This document shows, in pieces, positions 53,807 to 63,444 of a DNA stretch of 64,000 nucleotides. Position numbers and translations under genes: made by a program. Within the stretch, counting starts at the first letter, position 1. Each line of letters begins with the position of its first letter. Source of the stretch: Saccharopolyspora kobensis (GTDB lineage Bacteria > Actinomycetota > Actinomycetes > Mycobacteriales > Pseudonocardiaceae); assembly GCF_900108315.1 (NCBI RefSeq), contig NZ_FNVB01000006.1, positions 1 through 64,000 of the forward strand, given 5' to 3'. The notes beneath the pieces were generated by a model that did not search any database, was not told where the DNA came from, and saw only the letters and a list, made by a program, of their open reading frames with translations.

Positions 53807-54021
53807 CGCAACGCTCCGATCTCCCGCCGCGCACCGGCCGCGTCGAACGCAGCGACCAGGAACACGCTGATCAGCGCCCCGGCGAGCGGTAACGAGATGC
53901 CGAGCTCTGCCGCGATCTCCGGCAGCAGGCCGGCGATCACGATCTCGCCGGTGCCGAGCAGGAAGGCGCAGCCGGTCAGCACCAGGAGCAGCGGGCGGTG
54001 CGGGAGAAGCTTTCCGGTCAT
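53803..54021 (-). pseudogene. Truncated MFS transporter
   Basis: The 72-residue frame starts like a drug-efflux MFS protein: LLLVLTGCAFLLGTGEIVIAGLLPEI, then AAELGISLPLAGALISVF, covering the first helix and most of the second. It then breaks after FLVAAFDAAGARREIG. Full proteins have about 400 residues and twelve helices. The short tail stops exactly over the next gene's start (ATGA), which suggests a deletion that fused the 5' end of the gene to a region just before its neighbour. A functional product is unlikely. Confidence 0.75.
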
Positions 54022-54105
54022 ACCGCCGAGCGTCCGCGTTGACGTCAGACGTGAAGGTCAACCCGGTGTGTCCGGAAGCACTGCCCCGCTCGCGGTCCGG
54101 GCAGG

Positions 54106-54621
54106 TCAGGCCGTGACGCCGAGCTCGTAGCAGCGGCGGACGCTGGAGCCCAGGACAGCGATGTCCGCTCCGTAGACGTGGATCGAGATCGCCTTCACCG
54201 TGCCCGCGTTGCGGACCAGGTGGATGTCCCCAGGTGGCGCGAAACCGCACACCTCACCGGGGTGGTTGGTGGTCTGCTCCGCCGGAACCAGGTGATCGCC
54301 GCGCAGGACGTAGCGCTGCTCGTGCTCCACGCCCTCGTGCACTCCGGTGACGCACCAGGAGATGTGGTCGTGCACCGGCGTCCGCTGGCCCGGCAGCCAG
54401 ACCAGCGCGACGATCGAGAAGCTGCCATCGGATTCCACGTGCAGCACGTGCTGCCGGTAGTGGTCGGGATCGCCGACGCGCTGCACCGGGCTCAGCAGGT
54501 CGGGCGCGGTGAGGAAGGGCTTCAGCGCTTCCTCGACCAGTTCCGCGGTCTGCGCCGCGGGCAACCCGCGCCGCACCTGCTCGCGAATGGTTCCGGCCAG
54601 TTCCACCAGCTGCGAAGTCAT
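54106..54621 (-). CDS. Cysteine dioxygenase-like cupin protein
   Basis: The 171-residue protein belongs to the cysteine dioxygenase family. The first cupin motif is TPVHDHISWCVTGVHEGVEHE (two His and downstream His for Fe), with Cys in the SWCVTG position, and the second is PPGDIHLVRNAG. Bacterial relatives oxidise L-cysteine to cysteine sulfinate. The ATG at 54621 gives the conserved N-terminus, and the frame extends to 54642. It is followed by about 80 bases to the MFS remnant and preceded by a LysR gene on the same strand, a plausible regulator. Confidence 0.83.
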   Translation of the reverse strand: MTSQLVELAGTIREQVRRGLPAAQTAELVEEALKPFLTAPDLLSPVQRVGDPDHYRQHVLHVESDGSFSIVALVWLPGQRTPVHDHISWCVTGVHEGVEHEQRYVLRGDHLVPAEQTTNHPGEVCGFAPPGDIHLVRNAGTVKAISIHVYGADIAVLGSSVRRCYELGVTA

Positions 54622-54699
54622 GCGAATCACCTTGCACCGCAAGGAATACGCGCGTCGACGGCAGAAAACTTGGCCACTCCCAAAGCACTGCTTGGAGAT

Positions 54700-55605
54700 T
54701 CACCGGCGAGTCGCGGTGCCCACCTGGCGGAACGTCTCCAGCATCAACGCGGTGGCCGGGATGCGGTGGTGATCGCGCAGGACGTACGCCGACACCCGGC
54801 GGTCGTCGAGCCTGCGCACGCGGCGGCTGGTCACCTCCGGGTGCCGCAGGAACGACAGCACCAGGCCGGGCATCAGCGCGATCCCGACACCGGCCGCGAC
54901 CAGGCCCTGCACCGCGAGGTTGTCATCGGTGGTGAACGCGATGTCCGGTTCGAAACCGACCGCGCGGCACTCCTGCACGAAGTGGTCCCGGCAGCGGGTG
55001 CACCCCGCGATCCACCGCTCACCGGCGAGATCGGCCAGCTCCACCGACCGGCGCTCGGCCAGCCGGTGCCCGCTGGGCAGTACGACGACCACCGGATCGT
55101 CCAGCACCGCCACGCCGAGCAGGTCGCCGTCGTCCAGCTCCTCAGCCGCTCCCGGATAGGTGAACGCGAGCGCGACGTCGCACTCGCCGCGTCGCAGCGT
55201 CTCCACCGAATCGGGCGGCTCCGCCTCGACGAGCTGGATGCGCAGGTCCGGGTGGTGGCGGGCGATCCGCGCCGCCACGGCGGGCACGATCGTGGCGCTG
55301 GCGCTGGGGAACGCGCAGATCCGGATGTGCCCGGTGCGCAGCTGCCGGATCGCCGTGATCTGGTTCTGCGCGGCGGCGAGGTCGCGCAGCGCGGAACCCG
55401 CGTGCCTGGCCAGCACCTCACCGGCCGCGGTCAACCGCAGCGATCGACCCGCCCTGGTGAACAGCGGCGTGCCGACGGCTCGCTCCAGGGCCCGCATCTG
55501 CTGGCTGACCGCGGGCTGGCTGTAGCCGAGCTCCCGCGCCGCACCGGCGTACGAACCGGCCCGGACCACGGCGTGGAACATCCGGATGTACCGCGGGTCC
55601 ACCAT
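54700..55605 (-). CDS. LysR-family transcriptional regulator
   Basis: The 301-residue protein has the LysR HTH (MFHAVVRAGSYAGAARELGY and SQPAVSQQMRALERAVGTPLF) and the substrate-binding domain from about residue 90 (HIRICAFPSASATIVPAVAAR...). Cys residues in WIAGCTRCRDHF and QECRAVG within the effector domain are unusual and could sense thiols, in keeping with the neighbouring cysteine dioxygenase gene. It is on the same strand upstream of that gene, so cotranscription is possible, though LysR genes are more often divergent from their targets. Confidence 0.9.
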   Translation of the reverse strand: MVDPRYIRMFHAVVRAGSYAGAARELGYSQPAVSQQMRALERAVGTPLFTRAGRSLRLTAAGEVLARHAGSALRDLAAAQNQITAIRQLRTGHIRICAFPSASATIVPAVAARIARHHPDLRIQLVEAEPPDSVETLRRGECDVALAFTYPGAAEELDDGDLLGVAVLDDPVVVVLPSGHRLAERRSVELADLAGERWIAGCTRCRDHFVQECRAVGFEPDIAFTTDDNLAVQGLVAAGVGIALMPGLVLSFLRHPEVTSRRVRRLDDRRVSAYVLRDHHRIPATALMLETFRQVGTATRR

Positions 55606-55668
55606 CTTGAAAAGATCTCACGTTCGCCTCGGCGGCGGCAGTGCTGATCAGGGGACTCGCGCTGCTGG

Positions 55669-56604
55669 TCAGGCCGGGAGGCTGGCGGCGACGTTGCGGT
55701 AGGCGTCGGTGACCAGGCTCCAGAAGCCCTCGGTGTTCAGCGCCGTCGGGACGATCGCGTTGCGGGTGTCGGCCGGGGCCGCGAAGTCGGTGACCGTCAT
55801 GCCGGAGGTGAACCGGCCCTGCGTCTCGACGTCGACGCGGGCGGGGACCGACTCGAACAGGCCGGGGTCGATCACGTACGCCACCGCGCACGCGTCGTGG
55901 ATCGCCGGGCCCTTCTCCTGGTAGCTGATGTGGCTGCCGTAGAAGTCCAGGCACGGCGTGAGCAGCTCCGCCTCCAGCCTGCCGAGGTCGGCGAACCCGG
56001 CGCGCACCTCGGCGCTCGCCCGCGCCTGGTGGGTGAGGTCGAGGCCGATCATGACCGTGCGCCACGGCGCGCCGAAGGCCACCGCGGCGGCTTCCGGGTC
56101 GGCGACGATGTTGAACTCGGCGGCCGGATTCGTGTTTCCACGGGTGAAAGATCCACCCATGATGACGAATTCCTTCACCCACTCGGTGATCCGCGGTTCC
56201 TTGCGCAGCGCCAGCGCGATGTTGGTCAGCGGGCCGACCGCGGTCAAGCTGATCTCGCCGGGCGAGGCGGCCAGGGTGTCGATGATGAAGTCGACCGCGT
56301 GCTGCCCGCTGAGCTCGGACTTCGGCTCCGGCAGCACCGCACCGCCGAGCCCGGAGTTGCCGTGCACGTCCCCGGCCGTCCGCGGCTCGCGCACCAGCGG
56401 CCGCCCGGCACCGCGCGCCACCGGCGCGTCCATGCCGTAGAAGTCCCGCAGCCGCAGGGCGTTGTCGGTGGTGTGCTCCAGCTCGACGTTGCCGCCGACC
56501 GTGGTCACGCCGACGACGTCCAGCTCCGGGCTGCCGTGCGCCAGTCCCAGCGCCAGCGCGTCGTCGATGCCCGGATCGCAGTCGATCAGGATCTTCTTCG
56601 CCAC
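55669..56604 (-). CDS. Nucleoside hydrolase (inosine-uridine preferring type)
   Basis: The 311-residue enzyme cleaves the N-glycosidic bond of nucleosides. The Ca2+/ribose site is KILIDCDPGIDDALALGL at the N-terminus, followed by VVGVTTVGGNVELEHTTDNA and FVIMGGSFTRGNTNPAAEFN, and the acidic Asp/His at AIHDACAVAYVIDP. The length and order of motifs are standard. It probably acts in the cytosol for purine or pyrimidine salvage. The ATG at 56604 gives the family N-terminus. It is about 50 bases from the Fic-like gene on the same strand. Confidence 0.93.
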   Translation of the reverse strand: MAKKILIDCDPGIDDALALGLAHGSPELDVVGVTTVGGNVELEHTTDNALRLRDFYGMDAPVARGAGRPLVREPRTAGDVHGNSGLGGAVLPEPKSELSGQHAVDFIIDTLAASPGEISLTAVGPLTNIALALRKEPRITEWVKEFVIMGGSFTRGNTNPAAEFNIVADPEAAAVAFGAPWRTVMIGLDLTHQARASAEVRAGFADLGRLEAELLTPCLDFYGSHISYQEKGPAIHDACAVAYVIDPGLFESVPARVDVETQGRFTSGMTVTDFAAPADTRNAIVPTALNTEGFWSLVTDAYRNVAASLPA

Positions 56605-56653
56605 GTCTTCCTCCGGCCGTGCTCGACCTGCTCGGTGGGACCGCCCGCGGCGG

Positions 56654-57400
56654 TCAGCCTTCCTGGACCGCGTCGGCGATGGACTTCGCCTCGCGGGCGC
56701 CCGCTTCGAGCGCCTTGCAGCAGTGCACGATCCACTCCGCGACCTGGTCCGGGTCGCCGGTCGCGAAGCCCAGCGCCAGCTCCGCGTACTCCTCCTGCCG
56801 CCGGAAGTACGCCACTTCCGGCACGACCAGGCCCTTCGGGTCCAGGCCGCTGCCGATCACGCTCAGCCGCGCGGCCGCGCGCGCGATCACGCCGTCGGCC
56901 AGGCCGAAGGGCTGCAGCGCGAGCAGTTCGCCGTGCACGACGGCCGACAGCACCGGCCCCGGGCCCTGCGCCTTCGGGTCGGTGATGATCTCGGCGAGCA
57001 GGTCCAGCCGCTCGGCGATCTCCGGGTCCGCCTGCGGGCGTCCGAGCTGATCCGGGTCGTCGACCAGGTCCGCGGCGGCGAGCACGTGCATCCGCGCCAG
57101 CGCCTGCCGCGGCGCGCGCTGCCAGGTGGGCAGCAGTCCGCCCATCCCCTCCGCGATCCGCAGCGCACCGGCCAGCAGCGGGTCGGTGACCTCCCCGGAC
57201 TCCGGGATCTCCGCCGCGCCTCCCGCGATCGCCGCGGACGCACGCGCGGCGCGCACCGACGCCTCCGCCGCGGTGGTCGGCCAGCCGCGGCGGTTGGCCG
57301 GGTGCCGGTGGACCTCGTCGATGGCCGCGCGGGCGGCGGCCACGGCGTCGGCCACCCCGTCCAGCTCGACCAGCGGGGCCAGCGATGGCTTGTCGTTCAC
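56654..57400 (-). CDS. Degenerate Fic-like protein upstream of acs
   Basis: The 248-residue protein is all-helical with an ordered pattern like the Fic fold. An N-terminal segment AAARAAIDEVHRHPANRRGW precedes VVHGELLALQPFGLADGVIA, which aligns with the Fic motif (His-Pro-Phe-x-x-Gly-Asn-Gly-Arg). The catalytic His is replaced by Gln and the Gly-Asn-Gly core by Leu-Ala-Asp-Gly. Comparable proteins in Streptomyces are named oxidoreductase by transfer, without evidence. Their position beside acs is conserved there. It is probably not an active AMP transferase. Confidence 0.6.
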   Translation of the reverse strand: MNDKPSLAPLVELDGVADAVAAARAAIDEVHRHPANRRGWPTTAAEASVRAARASAAIAGGAAEIPESGEVTDPLLAGALRIAEGMGGLLPTWQRAPRQALARMHVLAAADLVDDPDQLGRPQADPEIAERLDLLAEIITDPKAQGPGPVLSAVVHGELLALQPFGLADGVIARAAARLSVIGSGLDPKGLVVPEVAYFRRQEEYAELALGFATGDPDQVAEWIVHCCKALEAGAREAKSIADAVQEG

Positions 57401-57515
57401 GCCCGCTGACGCTACCGTCCGGCCCTGCCCCCGCCGCCGAGGCGGGATGCGACGTGTGCCACAGTGAATCGTCCGACAGCCCTGCGTTACGCAGTGATTT
57501 CGGACCGTATGCCTG

Positions 57516-57531
57516 ATTGGTCTGTACCAAT
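57516..57531. promoter_or_regulatory. Inverted repeat upstream of acs
   Basis: ATTGGT-CTGT-ACCAAT is a perfect 6-bp inverted repeat with a 4-base centre, about 85 bases before the acs start and between the divergent acs and Fic-like genes. It resembles TGGT/ACCA half-sites of FadR-family regulators. A GTTAC (57485 region) that could be half of a GlnR box lies just upstream. The binding protein is unknown. Confidence 0.45.
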
Positions 57532-57616
57532 AGCGCTAACCCTCTGTTGCAGTGAGCCCGATCGCATTACGGTGCGGTTAGCACTGGCTACCCCACGACC
57601 ACGGAGGTTCTCGGCG

Positions 57617-59599
<1,983 letters not shown>

Positions 59600-59612
59600 C
59601 CGACGACCGCGA

Positions 59613-59646
59613 GCAGGGGCGTCCTCCAGCCGGAGGGCGCCCCTGC
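59613..59646 (+). terminator. Terminator after acs
   Basis: GCAGGGGCG (59613-59621) pairs with CGCCCCTGC (59638-59646) and an inner CCTCC/GGAGG stem extends it. It is 14 bases after the acs stop. Confidence 0.8.
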
Positions 59647-59835
59647 TGCTGTCAACAGGAACGTGAAGTTCCCGTCAGGTCACCTCGGAAGAACCTTCTG
59701 ACCTGCGAAGACGGCGAGCCGGAACTGTTTCGCGCGGCGAACGTCCGGGAGCCGGGTGTTAGGATTTCGGCAAAGGTGTGCCGGGAAGTCTGGTCGGCGT
59801 CCGTAGTCCGTGCTACCCGCGATCGGAGCCGTTGC

Positions 59836-61062
59836 GTGTCGAAAGCCGACCACAGCCAGCCCCAGCCGTCCTCAGCCAGGAACTTCGACTTCGGTTCCTA
59901 CCTGCGCACCGAAACCGTCGGCGGGATGGTCCTGCTCGCCGCCACCGCGCTCGCGCTGCTCATGGCCAACTCCCCGCTGTCGGAGTTCTACCGGGCCATC
60001 CGCGACTTCGAGCTCGGGCCGGAAGCGCTGCACCTGCACCTGAGCATCGGCGAGTGGGCCAAGGACGGCCTGCTGGCGATCTTCTTCTTCGTCGCCGGCC
60101 TGGAGCTCAAGCGCGAACTCGTGGTCGGCGAGCTGTCCAACCGCAAGAGCGCGATGCTCCCGGTGATCGCCGCGCTCGGCGGCATGATCGTTCCCGCCGT
60201 GCTCGCCTTCGCGATCGGCCACGGAGCGCCCGGAGCGCACGCGGCCTGGGCGATCCCGGTCGCCACGGACATCGCCTTCGCGCTGGGCGTGCTGTCGCTG
60301 ACCGGGTCCTGGATGCCCACCGCCGCCCGGGTCTTCCTGCTCAGCCTCGCCGTGGTCGACGACCTGGGCGCGATCATCGTGATCGCCGTGCTGTTCACCG
60401 ACGGCCTGAGCGTGCTGGCCCTGCTGGCCGCCGTCCTGCTGTGCGTCCTGTACTGGTACCTCCAGCGCAAGCGCGTCACCAGCCCGTTCATCTACGTGCC
60501 GCTGGCCGTGGCGGTCTGGGTCGCGGTGCACACCAGCGGCATCCACGCCACCATCGCCGGCGTGGCCCTCGGCCTGCTCACCCGCGTCCGCCGCGACCCG
60601 GAGGAGGAGGCCTCGCCGTCGGAGCGCCTGGAGCACCGCTTGCAGCCCTGGTCGGCCGGGCTGGTCGTGCCGGTGTTCGCGTTCTTCGCCGCCGGTGTGC
60701 CGGTGGACGGCGACGCGCTGACGGCCATCGGCGAGGACCGGGTGGCGATCGCGGTGATCATCGGTCTGGTGGTCGGCAAGCTGATCGGCATCTTCGGCAG
60801 CTCGTTCCTCGCGGTGAAGCTGGGCATCGGGGCGAAGCCGGACTCGGTGCGGTGGAGCGACATGGCGGCGCTGGCGATGCTCGGCGGCGTCGGCTTCACG
60901 GTGAGCCTGCTGATCGCGGACCTGTCGCTGGAGGGCGCCGCTGCGGAGCGCGCCAAGGCCGCGGTGCTGATCGCCTCCGCGATCGCCTCGCTGGTCGCCG
61001 CCGCGATCCTGCTCCGCCGGGGCCGCAAGCACAAGAACGCCGAGGCGGAGGCCGATTCCTGA
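59836..61062 (+). CDS. nhaA: Na+/H+ antiporter NhaA
   Basis: The 408-residue protein is a twelve-helix NhaA antiporter, exporting Na+ in exchange for H+. Family signatures include GLLAIFFFVAGLELKRELVVGEL, WAIPVATDIAFALGVLSLTG and LSLAVVDDLGAIIVIAVLF. The last holds the essential Asp pair, equivalent to E. coli Asp163/Asp164. PDSVRWSDMAALAMLGGVGF precedes the last helices. The GTG at 59836 gives a typical short cytoplasmic N-terminus. It is monocistronic and lies between acs and the holin-like gene, an insertion relative to the mycobacterial order. Confidence 0.94.
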   Translation: MSKADHSQPQPSSARNFDFGSYLRTETVGGMVLLAATALALLMANSPLSEFYRAIRDFELGPEALHLHLSIGEWAKDGLLAIFFFVAGLELKRELVVGELSNRKSAMLPVIAALGGMIVPAVLAFAIGHGAPGAHAAWAIPVATDIAFALGVLSLTGSWMPTAARVFLLSLAVVDDLGAIIVIAVLFTDGLSVLALLAAVLLCVLYWYLQRKRVTSPFIYVPLAVAVWVAVHTSGIHATIAGVALGLLTRVRRDPEEEASPSERLEHRLQPWSAGLVVPVFAFFAAGVPVDGDALTAIGEDRVAIAVIIGLVVGKLIGIFGSSFLAVKLGIGAKPDSVRWSDMAALAMLGGVGFTVSLLIADLSLEGAAAERAKAAVLIASAIASLVAAAILLRRGRKHKNAEAEADS

Positions 61063-61197
61063 TCCGCCCGGCGAGGCCCCTCGGCGAGCTCCGGCTCCCG
61101 GGGGCCTCGCCGCTGTTGGGCCCGCCGGAAGTCACTCACGGGTAACGCACCGCGAGTCGCTCTCTCGCCCGCTGATCGCGCGTGGCACGATGGGCAC

Positions 61198-61692
61198 GTG
61201 AACAGCGCCCAGAACAGCACCAACGGCAGCCGTGACGGTGCGGGGTGGACCGCGGTCACGTCCATCCCGCTGTCCGAAGAGGGCACTGCTCCTGATGGGC
61301 AGTCCATCGGCTCGTTGGTCCGCGATGCCACGACGCACCTGTCCACTCTGGTCAGGTCCGAGGTGGAGCTGGCGAAGACCGAGCTCGCCGGCGAGATGAA
61401 GAAGGCCGTCAAGGGCAGCGTCTACTTCATCCTCGCGCTGGCCGTGCTCGGCTTCAGCATGTTCTTCCTGTTCTTCACGCTGGCCGAGGGGCTGGCCCAG
61501 CTCGGCCTGTGGCGGTGGGCGGCCTTCGGCATCGTGTTCCTGCTGATGCTGGTGGTGGCAGGCCTGATGGCCTTCCTCGGCTACCTCCGGGTCCGCAAGA
61601 TCAGGGCACCGAAGCGCACCATCGAGTCGCTCAAGGAAACCTCCCAGCTGGCCAAGCGCCACAAGGAAGAAGAGCCGACCCCCTCGGCGTAA
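61198..61692 (+). CDS. Actinobacterial holin-X family (phage holin superfamily III) protein
   Basis: The 164-residue protein has a soluble N-terminal part with SIGSLVRDATTHLSTLVRSE, a charged helix VELAKTELAGEMKKAVKGSV, two adjacent membrane helices (about residues 75-100 and 105-130) and a basic tail (SLKETSQLAKRHKEEE). This is the holin-X layout, widespread in actinobacteria and not necessarily phage-derived. In M. tuberculosis Rv3669 is the neighbour of the MarP protease. It is transcribed towards, and convergent with, the MarP gene. The GTG start could be leaderless. Confidence 0.85.
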   Translation: MNSAQNSTNGSRDGAGWTAVTSIPLSEEGTAPDGQSIGSLVRDATTHLSTLVRSEVELAKTELAGEMKKAVKGSVYFILALAVLGFSMFFLFFTLAEGLAQLGLWRWAAFGIVFLLMLVVAGLMAFLGYLRVRKIRAPKRTIESLKETSQLAKRHKEEEPTPSA

Positions 61693-61702
61693 AGACGCTC
61701 CT

Positions 61703-61736
61703 CGCGCCGCACCTCACCGCAGGTGCGGCGCGTTTT
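61703..61736 (+). terminator. Rho-independent terminator after the holin-like gene
   Basis: A perfect 12-bp stem (61703-61714 with 61721-61732) with a 6-base loop is followed by TTTT. It begins 11 bases after the stop codon. Confidence 0.9.
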
Positions 61737-61852
61737 CGTCGGCGCACCCGGCCCTGTGCGTGTGCCCGCACCCAGCTGGCTCCGCGGCCCGCACGCGGCC
61801 CCGCGCGCTGCCGGACTCCGCCCGGGGAGCCGCCGGTCACCGCACCCCGCAT

Positions 61853-61988
61853 GCGATTTCAATTGAAATCAGACGTCTGATTTCAATTGAAATCGCGTGA
61901 AATCGGACGCACCGTCGGTGTGTCGGGTACCGACGCACCGGAGGTGTTCGCGGGTTCCGTTGAGAGCGGACGTCCGATCTCAGCGGAA
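61853..61988. repeat. Composite palindromic element (dispersed repeat family 1)
   Basis: A perfect 44-bp palindrome (61853-61896, centre AGACGTCT) and a diverged one (61955-61988, centre GGACGTCC) flank a spacer with GTCGG (61914-61918) and CCGAC (61930-61934), 11 bases apart. A further half-unit GAAATCGGACG follows the first palindrome at 61899. The three-part layout is the same as at 48405-48535. It lies between the converging holin-like and MarP genes. Confidence 0.92.
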
Positions 61989-61998
61989 GTCGCGCCGG

Positions 61999-63183
61999 TC
62001 AGCTGGTGCAGGCGCCGGTGGAGACCGGGGTGGTCAGGCGCGGAGCCGCCGCCACCTCGTCGGCCACCTCCGCCGCGGTCAGCGCGAAGCCCGTCTCCGG
62101 GTCGTCGACCGCCGCGCCGAAGACCACGCCGACCACGTTGCCGTTCGGGTCGATCAGCGGACCGCCGGAGTTCCCGCTCTGCACCTTGCCGCGCACCGTG
62201 TACACGTCGCGGACCACCGTCTGCGCCTCGTAGATGTCCGGGCCGCGCAGCCTGATCCGCTCCCGGATGCGGCCTTCCGACGCCGTGTAGGGGCCGTCCA
62301 GCGGGTAGCCCAGGGCGATCACGTCGTTGCCGGGTGCCGCCTCGCCGTTCACGAAGGTCATCGCGTCGGCGTCCAGGTCCGGCACCGACAGCACCGCGAG
62401 GTCCACGTCCGGCTTGTACAGGACGACCTCGGCGTCGAACTGGCCGCGGCCGATCTCGATCGCCACCCGGTCGGTGCCCGCGACCACGTGCGCGTTGGTC
62501 ATCACCCGGTGCGGCGCGATCACGAAACCGGTGCCCTCGAGGGCCCGCGCACAGGACGTCGCGCGGCCGCGGACCTTCACCACGCTGGCCCGCGAATCGC
62601 GCACCACCGGGCTGTTGGCCAGCGCCGGGTCCGGCGGCGCTATCTCGGCCACCGGTGTCTGCGAGAACGGCTCCAGGGCCTGCGGGAAGCCGGACACCCC
62701 GAGCATCTCGCGCAGATCGTTCGGCAGTTGCCGGGCCGAGTCGGGCATCACCGAGTTGACCGCGCTGAGCACCTGCGACCGGCTGATCGCGGCGGCCAGC
62801 CCGGGCAGCGCGGACGCCGAGGTGAACGGCAGCGCGACCAGCCACGCCACCACCAGCACCGCGAAGAACTGCAGCACCGAGCCCAGCGCGTTGTCCACGC
62901 CGGTCAGGCGGCGGGAGGTGATCCGGTCGCGCAGCTCGCGCCCGGCCCACATGCCGAAGGTCTCGCCGAAGGCCACCAGCAGCACCACGATGCCCACGCC
63001 GAAGCCGAGCCGGGCGACGGGGCTGTCCAGCCGGTCCAGCAGCAGCGGCGCCACCTTCAAGCCGACCACCGCGCCGATGAACACGCCGAGGAAGGAGAAG
63101 AAGGCCGTGACCAGGCCGCTCCGCGCACCCGACACTGCGGCGAGCAGTGCCAGCAGCACCACCAGCAGGTCGACCCAGTTCAC
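61999..63183 (-). CDS. marP: Membrane-anchored serine protease, MarP type (CvpA plus trypsin-like)
   Basis: The 394-residue protein has an N-terminal CvpA domain of four membrane helices (about residues 1-130). A periplasmic trypsin-like protease follows, with catalytic His in VMTNAHVVAG, Asp in KPDVDLAVLSV and Ser in VQSGNSGGPLIDP (near residue 337). Two Cys (TSCARAL and the C-terminal GACTS) match the regulatory disulfide of M. tuberculosis MarP (Rv3671c), needed for survival at acid pH. It lies beside the CoA-pyrophosphatase-type NUDIX gene as in M. tuberculosis. The start ATG fits MNWVDLLVV. Confidence 0.93.
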   Translation of the reverse strand: MNWVDLLVVLLALLAAVSGARSGLVTAFFSFLGVFIGAVVGLKVAPLLLDRLDSPVARLGFGVGIVVLLVAFGETFGMWAGRELRDRITSRRLTGVDNALGSVLQFFAVLVVAWLVALPFTSASALPGLAAAISRSQVLSAVNSVMPDSARQLPNDLREMLGVSGFPQALEPFSQTPVAEIAPPDPALANSPVVRDSRASVVKVRGRATSCARALEGTGFVIAPHRVMTNAHVVAGTDRVAIEIGRGQFDAEVVLYKPDVDLAVLSVPDLDADAMTFVNGEAAPGNDVIALGYPLDGPYTASEGRIRERIRLRGPDIYEAQTVVRDVYTVRGKVQSGNSGGPLIDPNGNVVGVVFGAAVDDPETGFALTAAEVADEVAAAPRLTTPVSTGACTS

Positions 63184-63254
63184 CCGCTCACCCCTCCACC
63201 CGGCGATCAGACCGCACTACGGTCTCACAGACCCTGCCAGTGGTTGCTCCGCTC

Positions 63255-63363
63255 GGGTGGTCGCTCGGCGGAACCCGACTGCTTCCCCGGACTGCGGGTG
63301 CCCCTCCCGGTGCGTGCCCGATGCACGGCGGAGGGGCCGTCCTCGCCAGGAAACCACTCAGAA
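63255..63363 (-). repeat. Dispersed repeat family 2, copy 2
   Basis: On the minus strand it begins TTCTGAGTGGTTTCCTGGCG and contains GAGGACGGCCCCTC, GAGGGGCACCCGCA and GTTCCGCCGAGCGACC, in the same order as the copy at 46530-46618, with two short insertions. It lies in the 260-base gap between the NUDIX gene and marP, where no gene is visible. Confidence 0.8.
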
Positions 63364-63444
63364 CCCGCCAGTGGTCACCCCGCATGCGCACCCCAAGCGG
63401 CTGCAAGAGCGCGGGCGGCTCCGCCCGACAGGCTCTCAGACCGG

